A DNA stretch of 64,000 nt, from the NCBI RefSeq assembly GCF_002165135.1, contig NZ_NFZQ01000005.1, forward strand, positions 62,001-126,000, in the 5' to 3' direction. The stretch comes from Pseudomonas sp. SID14000. GTDB taxonomy: Bacteria > Pseudomonadota > Gammaproteobacteria > Pseudomonadales > Pseudomonadaceae. A model generated the notes under the pieces. The model made no database searches. It was not told where the DNA came from and worked only from the letters and a program-made list of their open reading frames with translations. Below are positions 58,113 through 64,000 of the stretch, one piece after another. Each line of letters starts with the position of its first letter. Position 1 is the stretch's first letter. Made by a program: the position numbers and the translations under genes.

Positions 58113-59516
58113 ATGACTGAAGTTGCCCTGGAAACCGCAACCCCACACGCTCCCTCGGTCATCCGGCTGCTGCTCGATAACCTCGGCGTGGCCTACCGCG
58201 AGGTGGTCGAACATCCGCACCTGCCCGCAGCGTCGCGGGTACAGGCCGTGCTGCTCGACGACGAGGTCGGGGCCCTGATGGTGCTGTTCCCGCAAAGCCA
58301 GCTGCTGGACCTCGACCGCCTGGCCGAACTGACCGGGCGCAAGCTCACGGCGGTTTCGGTGCCACGCCTGAAGCAAATGCTGGACAAGCACCAGCTCAAG
58401 GCCCTCCCGGGCATCCCTGCGCTGACCAGCTCGCCGTGCCAGTACGAAAAGAGCTTGCTCGACGCCGAGACCGTGTATATCCAGTCCGGCGAAGCCGGCC
58501 TGTTGCTGGAAATCGAGCGCACGCACTTCAAGCGCATGCTGGTCAAAGCCAGCGCCAGCAGCTTCGGCCAAGCAGTCGAGGCCATTAGTCCCAACCTGGA
58601 CCGCCCCCATGACGACACCCGGGAAATCAGCCAGGCAGTGCAGGCCTTCACCGCCAGGCGCATTCAGAAGCGCCTGGAAGAAACCATCGAAATCCCGCCA
58701 TTGGCCGACACCGCGCAAAAGATCATCAAGCTGCGGGTAGACCCCAACGCCAGTATCGATGACATCACTGGAGTGGTCGAAACCGACCCGGCACTGGCGG
58801 CACAGGTGGTGAGCTGGGCGGCATCGCCCTACTATGGCTCCAGCCACAAGATTCGCTCTGTGGAAGATGCCATCGTGCGGGTACTGGGTTTCGACCTGGT
58901 AATCAACCTGGCCTTGGGCCTCGCGCTGGGCAAGACCCTGAGCCTGCCGAAAGACCACCCGCAGCAGGCCACACCGTACTGGCAGCAGTCGATCTACACT
59001 GCCGCAGTCATCGATGGCCTGACCCGTGCCATGCCGCGAGCCGAACGCCCGGAAGCTGGCCTGACCTACCTGGCCGGGCTGCTGCACAATTTCGGCTACT
59101 TGCTGTTGGCGCATGTATTTCCGCCGCACTTCTCGCTGATCTGCCGCCACCTGGAGGTCAACCCGCACCTGTGCCACACCTACGTGGAACAACACCTGCT
59201 GGGCATCAGCCGCGAACAGATCGGTGCCTGGCTGATGAAGCTGTGGGACATGCCGGATGAACTGTCCACCGCGCTGCGCTTCCAGCACGACCCGGCCTAT
59301 GACGGCGAGTATTCAGCGTTCCCCAATCTGGTATGCCTGGCCACCCGCCTGCTGCGCTCGCGGGGGATTGGCTCGGGGCCGCAGCAGGAGATTCCTGACG
59401 AGCTGCTGGAGCGGCTGGGGATTACCCGGGACAAGGCCGAGGATGTGGTGAACAAGGTGCTCGAGGCAGAGAACCTGTTGCGTGAGCTGGCTTCGCAGTT
59501 CCACGCACCTCACTGA
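58113..59516 (+). CDS. YbaK-like/HDOD domain fusion protein
   Basis: A 467-residue protein with an N-terminal YbaK/aminoacyl-tRNA deacylase-like domain (residues about 8-155: IRLLLDNLGVAYREVVEHPHLPAASRVQ ... LDLDRLAELTGRKL) and a C-terminal HDOD signalling domain (residues about 195-400: IEIPPLADTAQKIIKLRVDPNASIDDITGVVETDPALAAQVVSWAAS and TYLAGLLHNFGYLLLAHVFP). The usual YbaK Lys is not in its expected place, so the N-terminal domain is probably a ligand sensor rather than an editing enzyme. HDOD proteins act in regulation; the target is unknown. Confidence 0.86.
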   Translation: MTEVALETATPHAPSVIRLLLDNLGVAYREVVEHPHLPAASRVQAVLLDDEVGALMVLFPQSQLLDLDRLAELTGRKLTAVSVPRLKQMLDKHQLKALPGIPALTSSPCQYEKSLLDAETVYIQSGEAGLLLEIERTHFKRMLVKASASSFGQAVEAISPNLDRPHDDTREISQAVQAFTARRIQKRLEETIEIPPLADTAQKIIKLRVDPNASIDDITGVVETDPALAAQVVSWAASPYYGSSHKIRSVEDAIVRVLGFDLVINLALGLALGKTLSLPKDHPQQATPYWQQSIYTAAVIDGLTRAMPRAERPEAGLTYLAGLLHNFGYLLLAHVFPPHFSLICRHLEVNPHLCHTYVEQHLLGISREQIGAWLMKLWDMPDELSTALRFQHDPAYDGEYSAFPNLVCLATRLLRSRGIGSGPQQEIPDELLERLGITRDKAEDVVNKVLEAENLLRELASQFHAPH

Positions 59517-59525
59517 CATGATTGG

Positions 59526-59618
59526 CCCCTGTGGGAGCGGGTTTACCCGCGAAGATCGCGACGCGGTGTATGGCACTGGCGTCGCCGGTGTTCGCGGGTA
59601 CACCCGCTCCCACAGGGT
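59526..59618. repeat. inverted REP pair
   Basis: Opposed CCTGTGGGAGCGGGTTTACC and GGGTACACCCGCTCCCACAG REPs, with inner complementary GC segments, lie between the convergent HDOD and SCP2 genes. Confidence 0.86.
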
Positions 59619-59642
59619 ATGAGTCAGCAGGCCTATTGAGTT

Positions 59643-60017
59643 TCAGCCCTTCTTCTTCGGCTTCAGGTACTTCATCAACCCCTGGAACCACATCACCAGC
59701 GCCGGATTACCCTTGATCTGGATGTGCTTGTCCTGAATCCCCTGCATGAACGCCAACTGCTTGTTACCCGCCTGCAGGGTGGCGAAGCCATAAGCAGCGT
59801 CCTTGAAGGCAATGGCGAACGCCGGCTGCGGGTGTGCACCGCCCTTGCTGCTGATGCGTTCGTTGTTGACGATGAAGTGCCGGGCAACCTTACCGTCCAG
59901 GGTCTGCATCTGGAACACCAGGTCCTTGCCCTTGAGCTGCTGCTGGAACGCCGGGTTGTTACGGCTGGCCCTGGCCATCAACAGCCCCATGGCCCAGAGA
60001 AGAAAGCGGAACTTCAT
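59643..60017 (-). CDS. SCP2 sterol-binding-like domain protein
   Basis: A 124-residue protein with an N-terminal hydrophobic or amphipathic stretch (MKFRFLLWAMGLLMARASRNNPAF) and a body of the SCP2 fold type (LKGKDLVFQMQTLDGKVARHFIVNNERISSKGG, QPAFAIAFKDAAYGFATL). It may bind a lipid-like ligand at the inner membrane; function is not established. It is preceded by the HU gene on the same strand, 148 bases away. Confidence 0.75.
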   Translation of the reverse strand: MKFRFLLWAMGLLMARASRNNPAFQQQLKGKDLVFQMQTLDGKVARHFIVNNERISSKGGAHPQPAFAIAFKDAAYGFATLQAGNKQLAFMQGIQDKHIQIKGNPALVMWFQGLMKYLKPKKKG

Positions 60018-60165
60018 CAACGCGCCTCGAATTAAAAGTGACTAAGGCGCGCAGTTTATCCTTTTCAAGAACTATTTATGCAAGTTCGAAACATTTTGCC
60101 TGCAGAAAGCACAACGGACGCCCTGGGGCGCCCGCTTGGCTGACACTGGGGTTGTCAGGGAGCGA

Positions 60166-60465
60166 TCACTTGCCTTTCTTGGCCGGCTTGACTGGGGCGT
60201 TGACGCTGTCACGCAGGTTCTTGCCTGGTTTGAAGGCCACGGTATTGCTGGCCTTGATCTTGACCGGCTCACCGGTTTGCGGGTTCTTGCCGGTACGCGC
60301 ACCGCGATGGCGTTTTTCAAAGGTGCCGAAACCGACCAGGGTCACGGTGTCCTTGTCCAGGGCACCCGTGATGCTGTCGAGAATCGCGTTCAAAACCTGA
60401 TTGGCCTTTTCCTTGGTCAGATCGGCCTTTTCGGCGATGACGGCGGCGAGTTCTGGTTTGCGCAT
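60166..60465 (-). CDS. hupA: HU-family DNA-binding protein
   Basis: A 99-residue HU protein: MRKPELAAVIAEKADLTKEKANQVLNAILDSITGAL and the DNA-contacting arm RHRGARTGKNPQTGEPVKIKASNTVAFKPGK. The C-terminal tail (VNAPVKPAKKGK) is a little longer and more basic than E. coli HU. It compacts and bends DNA. The hupA symbol follows P. putida usage as I recall it. Confidence 0.92.
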   Translation of the reverse strand: MRKPELAAVIAEKADLTKEKANQVLNAILDSITGALDKDTVTLVGFGTFEKRHRGARTGKNPQTGEPVKIKASNTVAFKPGKNLRDSVNAPVKPAKKGK

Positions 60466-60651
60466 AGTGAAGCCTCTTTGACGGAATTCTTGTTGTTATG
60501 CCGTGCTGCCCTGGGAGCAGCGCTCAAGGCACCGCAGGCTCTAATCTGCGGCTGACGGAAGTGAGAATGGCACGTGCACCAGGGCCGCGCCAGTATCTGG
60601 GCGGCCATTGTGCAAGCAACAACAGGATAAATACGACAGAACGCCGGCTAT

Positions 60652-61800
60652 TTACGCCATTAAGGCCGGCAGCTGACGATTCAGGGCCAGCTTGTCCATC
60701 ACGGCCGCCCCGGTCAGGGCGTAGCCCAGTAGCTTGCCTTCAGCATCAAGGCATAGCACTTTCAGGTCACTGCCCTGCCCCTCCACCTGCCAGGTGCCTT
60801 CGTGGCCCTGGGGCGGCGGCGAGACCACCAGCGGGCAGGCAGGGGTTTTCACGGTGATCGGCATCGGCCCGTAGGCGACCGTTGTCGGCTTGCCGGCCAG
60901 GGTTTGTGCCAGGGCCCGGGCACAGCTCATCAGCGGCATCACATAGAGCAGGTTGATGCCATCGACCTCGGCACAGTCACCAAGGGCAAAGATGTTGGCG
61001 TGGGACGTGCGCAGCTGGCGGTCCACACAGACACCGCGGTTGGTCCGCAGGCCGGCGGCGGCGGCCAGGTCGGTGCGCGGGCGCAGGCCAATGGCCGAAA
61101 CCACCAGGTCGCAGGCGATCAAGTTACCATCGGACAGGTGAGCCTCCAGGCCCTGAGCCACCTGCTGCAGGCGTGTCAGTACCGGGCCCAGGTGAAAGCG
61201 CACGCCCAAACCTTCCAGCCCGGCCTGCACGGCAGCGGCAGCAGCCGGGTGCAGCAGGGTCGGCATGACCTGCTCGCACGGCGCCACCACATCGACCTGG
61301 AAGCCGCCCAGGCTCATGTCGTTGGCGAACTCGCAGCCGATCAGCCCGGCACCGAGGATCAGCACGCGCTGTTTGCCGACGGCGGCGGCACGGAAGCGCG
61401 CGTAGTCTTCCAGGTCGTTGATCGGGAACACCCGATCGCCGCCATCGCCTTCGATCGGCACCTGCACGGTCTGTGCGCCCCAGGCCAGCACCAGGTCACG
61501 GTATTCCACCGCCTCCTCGCCAATCCACAGGCGCTTGTGGCCCGGGTCGATGCCGCTGATACGGGTGTGGGTGCGGATCTCGGCGTTCAATTGCTCGGCC
61601 ATGGCGCCCGGCTCGGCCATGCACAGGCCATCGGCGTCTTTCTGCTTGGCAAAGCCGGTGGACAGCATGGGCTTGGAGTAGGAACGACCGTCATCGGCGG
61701 TGATCAGCAACAGCGGCGTCTGCGCATCGAGCTTGCGAAATTCACGGGCCAGGTTGTAGCCCGCCAGGCCGGTACCGATGATTACCACAGGGGACGTCAT
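60652..61800 (-). CDS. rubredoxin-NAD+ reductase
   Basis: A 382-residue FAD/NADH reductase with two Rossmann motifs, [17 protein letters not shown] (residue 5) and [19 protein letters not shown] (about residue 143), and the [14 protein letters not shown] site. The rubredoxin gene lies 16 bases upstream on the same strand, so it passes electrons from NADH to that rubredoxin, as in alkane hydroxylase or oxidative-stress chains. Confidence 0.92.
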   Translation of the reverse strand: MTSPVVIIGTGLAGYNLAREFRKLDAQTPLLLITADDGRSYSKPMLSTGFAKQKDADGLCMAEPGAMAEQLNAEIRTHTRISGIDPGHKRLWIGEEAVEYRDLVLAWGAQTVQVPIEGDGGDRVFPINDLEDYARFRAAAVGKQRVLILGAGLIGCEFANDMSLGGFQVDVVAPCEQVMPTLLHPAAAAAVQAGLEGLGVRFHLGPVLTRLQQVAQGLEAHLSDGNLIACDLVVSAIGLRPRTDLAAAAGLRTNRGVCVDRQLRTSHANIFALGDCAEVDGINLLYVMPLMSCARALAQTLAGKPTTVAYGPMPITVKTPACPLVVSPPPQGHEGTWQVEGQGSDLKVLCLDAEGKLLGYALTGAAVMDKLALNRQLPALMA

Positions 61801-61816
61801 GTCGTGCTTTCCTCGA

Positions 61817-61984
61817 TTAGCCGATGGAGATCATTTCAAAGTCGCTCTTGCCGACGCCGCAGTCGGGGCACAGCCAGTCTTCAGGCACGTCTTCCCAGCG
61901 GGTGCCGGGGGCGATGCCGTCGTCGGGCCAGCCTTCGGCTTCGTCGTAGATCAGGCCACAGACAATACATTGCCACTTTTTCAT
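61817..61984 (-). CDS. rubredoxin
   Basis: A 55-residue iron protein with the four ligands C6, C9, C39 and C42 ([17 protein letters not shown] ... [14 protein letters not shown]). It is the electron carrier partner of the reductase directly downstream. The start at 61984 gives the standard length; the frame beyond is REP sequence. Confidence 0.96.
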   Translation of the reverse strand: MKKWQCIVCGLIYDEAEGWPDDGIAPGTRWEDVPEDWLCPDCGVGKSDFEMISIG

Positions 61985-62038
61985 GGGGGTGGGTTTCCTC
62001 GGTTCAGGCTGGAGCTTTGTGTTACTGCTGATGGCCCT

Positions 62039-62119
62039 TTCGCGGCTGAAGCCGCTCCCACAGGGACCGCACAGCATCAGAGGTTGTGCGGTCCCTGTGG
62101 GAGCGGCTTTAGCCGCGAA
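62039..62119. repeat. inverted REP pair
   Basis: Opposed TTCGCGGCTGAAGCCGCTCC and GGAGCGGCTTTAGCCGCGAA REPs with complementary GTCCCTGTGG flanks, in the divergent gap between the rubredoxin gene and ubiC. Confidence 0.88.
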
Positions 62120-62231
62120 GAAGCCAGCGCGCAATGCGTGGGGCTTTGTAGCGGCCCTGTCGGCAGTATGCAAGCAGTTGGGGCAATCATGCTAAGCTCG
62201 CCGCCTCTCTGGTTGTAACAAGCAGACCGAC

Positions 62232-62789
62232 GTGTCGTACGAATCCCCGCAAGCAGCCGCTGTCGCGTGGCTGCCGTATTCACAGCTGGCGACCGACATC
62301 GACCAGCCCACCCTTGACTGGCTGTTCGACGAGGGCTCGCTGACCCGCCGCTTGACCCGCCTGTCCGACGACCACTTCTCCGTCACCCCGCTGTTCGAAG
62401 GCTGGCAGCCGCTGCGCGACGATGAATGCCAGGCACTGGGCATCACCACTGGCGCCGAAGGCTGGGTGCGTGAGGTGTACCTGCGCGGCCATGGCCAACC
62501 CTGGGTGTTCGCCCGCAGCGTCGCCAGCCGCAGCGCCCTGGAGCGCGGTGGGCTAGACCTGGAAACCCTGGGTAGCCGCTCGCTGGGCGAGTTGCTGTTC
62601 TGCGACCAGGCATTCATCCGTCACCCCATCGAGGTATGCAGTTATCCACAGGCCTGGCTGCCGAGCGAAGCCGCCCATGCCGCGCTGTGGGGCCGTCGTT
62701 CGCGCTTCGAACGTGGCGGCCTGGACCTATTGGTGGCGGAGGTATTTCTGCCAGCATTATGGCAAGCGGCCAAGGAGGAAAACCGCTGA
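62232..62789 (+). CDS. ubiC: chorismate lyase
   Basis: A 185-residue enzyme making 4-hydroxybenzoate and pyruvate from chorismate, the first step of ubiquinone synthesis. The pattern [32 protein letters not shown] and [17 protein letters not shown] is typical UbiC. The GTG at 62232 is chosen because no ATG lies near the conserved N-terminus. Its stop overlaps the ubiA start (TGATG). Confidence 0.92.
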   Translation: MSYESPQAAAVAWLPYSQLATDIDQPTLDWLFDEGSLTRRLTRLSDDHFSVTPLFEGWQPLRDDECQALGITTGAEGWVREVYLRGHGQPWVFARSVASRSALERGGLDLETLGSRSLGELLFCDQAFIRHPIEVCSYPQAWLPSEAAHAALWGRRSRFERGGLDLLVAEVFLPALWQAAKEENR

Positions 62790-63679
62790 TGTACCTGCAA
62801 CTGCTCAAGTCGCTCAACCGCCTGCACCCACGGGCCTGGGACTTCGTCCAGCTCAGCCGCATGGACCGGCCGATTGGTATCTACCTGCTGCTGTGGCCGA
62901 CCTTGTCGGCGGTGTGGATTGCCGGCAACGGCTCACCAACCCTGGCCAACGTGCTGATCTTCGGCCTCGGCGTGGTGCTGATGCGCGCCGCAGGCTGCTG
63001 CATCAACGACTTTGCCGACCGCAAGGTGGACGGTCACGTCAAGCGCACCGCCGACCGCCCCCTGGCCAGTGGCCGGGTCCGGCCACGCGAAGCACTGGCG
63101 CTGTTCGCCATCCTGGTCGGAGCGAGCTTCCTGCTGGTGCTGTGCACCAACAGCCGCACGGTGTGGCTGTCGTTCGGCGCGGTGGCACTGGCGTTCTGTT
63201 ACCCGTTCATGAAGCGCTACACCTATTACCCGCAGGTGGTGCTGGGGGCGGCATATTCCTGGGGCATTCCCATGGCCTTCACCGCAGCGGGTGGCGAGCT
63301 GCCGGCCAGCGCCTGGCTGCTGTATATCGCCAACCTGCTGTGGACGGTGGGTTACGACACCTACTACGCCATGGTTGACCGTGATGACGACCTGAAGATT
63401 GGCGTGAAGTCGACCGCGATCCTGTTCGGCGACGCCGACCGCACCATCATCCTGACCTTGCAACTGCTGTCGCTGGGCTGCCTGTTGCTGGCCGGCAGCC
63501 GCTTCGAGCTGGGTGGCTGGTTCCATCTGGGGCTGCTGGGCGCGGCGGCGTGCTTTGCCTGGGAATACTGGTCGACGCGCAGGCTGGACCGGGAATCGTG
63601 CTTCAAGGCGTTTCTGCACAACCACTGGGCGGGGATGCTGGTGTTCATCGGTGTGGTGCTGGATTACGCAATGCATTGA
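62789..63679 (+). CDS. ubiA: 4-hydroxybenzoate polyprenyltransferase
   Basis: A 296-residue integral membrane prenyltransferase joining the polyprenyl tail to 4-hydroxybenzoate. Two Asp-rich motifs are present: [20 protein letters not shown] and [18 protein letters not shown]. An AAGGAGG ribosome site lies about 11 bases before the ATG at 62789. Translational coupling to ubiC is likely. Confidence 0.96.
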   Translation: MYLQLLKSLNRLHPRAWDFVQLSRMDRPIGIYLLLWPTLSAVWIAGNGSPTLANVLIFGLGVVLMRAAGCCINDFADRKVDGHVKRTADRPLASGRVRPREALALFAILVGASFLLVLCTNSRTVWLSFGAVALAFCYPFMKRYTYYPQVVLGAAYSWGIPMAFTAAGGELPASAWLLYIANLLWTVGYDTYYAMVDRDDDLKIGVKSTAILFGDADRTIILTLQLLSLGCLLLAGSRFELGGWFHLGLLGAAACFAWEYWSTRRLDRESCFKAFLHNHWAGMLVFIGVVLDYAMH

Positions 63680-63687
63680 AGATTCAG

Positions 63688-63790
63688 GGGCTGCCTTGCA
63701 GCCCTTTCGCGACACAAGGCCGCTCCTACAAGGTATCGCGCACTCCTGTAGGAGCGGCCTTGTGTCGCGATGGGGCGCAAAGCGGCCCCG
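63688..63790. repeat. inverted REP pair
   Basis: Opposed CGCGACACAAGGCCGCTCCT type REPs with a flanking GGGGCTGCCTTGCAGCCC hairpin, between the convergent ubiA and COG4315-like genes. Confidence 0.87.
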
Positions 63791-63796
63791 GCAATC

Positions 63797-64000
63797 TCAA
63801 GGCTTGGCAACGTGCCAGACGTCCTTCAGGCCGTCACCGGTCATATCGCCGGCCTTCTTGTCCTTGATGAAGGTGTACAGCGGCTTGCCGTCATAGGCCC
63901 ACTGCTTGGTGCCGTCATCGCGCATCACCACTGTCCACTTGTCCTTGGCCGGTTCGTCATTAGCCTTGACCATCAGCGGCGGCCAGTTGGTGGCGCAATC
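63797..64000 (-). CDS. COG4315-type predicted lipoprotein repeat protein, C-terminal part
   Basis: The last 67 residues of a protein whose start is beyond the window. The visible sequence includes DCATNWPPLMVKANDEPAKD, VMRDDGTKQWAYDGKPLYTF and KDKKAGDMTGDGLKDVWHVAKP, the GKPLY-x-Y/F-x-x-D/K-x-x-G-D-x-x-GDG pattern of the 'secreted repeat with Y-x4-D motif' family (COG4315), usually periplasmic lipoproteins of unknown role. Confidence 0.82.
   Translation of the reverse strand, partial: DCATNWPPLMVKANDEPAKDKWTVVMRDDGTKQWAYDGKPLYTFIKDKKAGDMTGDGLKDVWHVAKP

Overview
The window is high-GC chromosomal DNA from a Pseudomonas of the P. putida group. The evidence is the order of core genes (rep-xpt ... 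dadX-dadA-dadR ... rpmG-rpmB ... radC-coaBC-dut-algC-argB-pyrE-crc-rph-yicC-gmk ... rpoZ-spoT-ridA ... exbB-exbD-tonB-oxyR-recG ... hup-rubredoxin genes-ubiC-ubiA) and the many paired 'GTGGGAGCGG(G/C)' type REP elements in the intergenic gaps. The species is inferred from memory of this gene order; no search was run.

Left flank (1-19.4 kb): the C-terminus of Rep helicase, xpt, a long acetyl-CoA hydrolase/transferase family protein, a cytochrome c5, then a D-/L-alanine block (dadX, dadA, dadR) with a PauR-like cupin regulator. Next come an FAD-dependent amine oxidase, a DUF1127 protein, a MocR-type regulator, a phospholipase D-like lipoprotein, an MFS transporter, a KauB/PuuC-like aldehyde dehydrogenase with a divergent cupin gene, ribosomal proteins L33 and L28, and a peptide-binding ABC protein. 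Several of these (PauR, the FAD oxidase, the aldehyde dehydrogenase) fit the gamma-glutamylated polyamine pathway. Its ligase, amidohydrolase and a permease lie further right, at 42.8-46.7 kb.

Island (about 19,380-33,416, about 14.0 kb): radC is split in two by an AT-richer insertion. Its 5' 171 codons lie at 33,417-33,929 and its last 55 codons plus stop at 19,212-19,379. Joining them restores a 226-residue RadC, with the break just before the C-H-N-H-P-S-G metal-binding motif. The left end of the island carries four overlapping or abutting genes: three tyrosine recombinases (397, 543 and 789 aa) and a small HTH protein. This is the arrangement of GInt islands (ginABCD), which resembles Tn554-type tnpABC. 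Imperfect inverted sites (ACATGT-N8/9-AYGTTGCAT) mark both ends. The cargo holds an orphan 208-aa protein, two tandem paralogous small proteins, an XRE repressor divergent from an unknown gene plus a probable DUF2384 (Xre/MbcA/ParS-type) protein, and, at the right end, a tight three-gene operon. That operon encodes a winged-helix protein, a KGGxGR-variant P-loop ATPase with a long helical C-terminus, and a nitrilase-fold protein with a visible Glu-Lys-Cys triad. It has its own near-consensus sigma70 promoter. I regard it as the best candidate for an undescribed, possibly anti-phage, system.

Right flank (33.4-64 kb): coaBC, dut, algC, argB, pyrE, crc, a DUF4870 membrane protein, rph, yicC, gmk, an APC permease, the PauD- and PauA-like polyamine genes with a divergent LysR regulator, and rpoZ-spoT-ridA. 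These are followed by a lipoprotein, a sugar-epimerase-like protein, exbB-exbD-tonB, oxyR, recG, a YbaK-HDOD fusion, an SCP2-like protein, HU, rubredoxin reductase and rubredoxin, ubiC-ubiA, and a partial COG4315-type protein. REP pairs occur in most convergent or end-to-start gaps of both flanks. None is seen inside the island.
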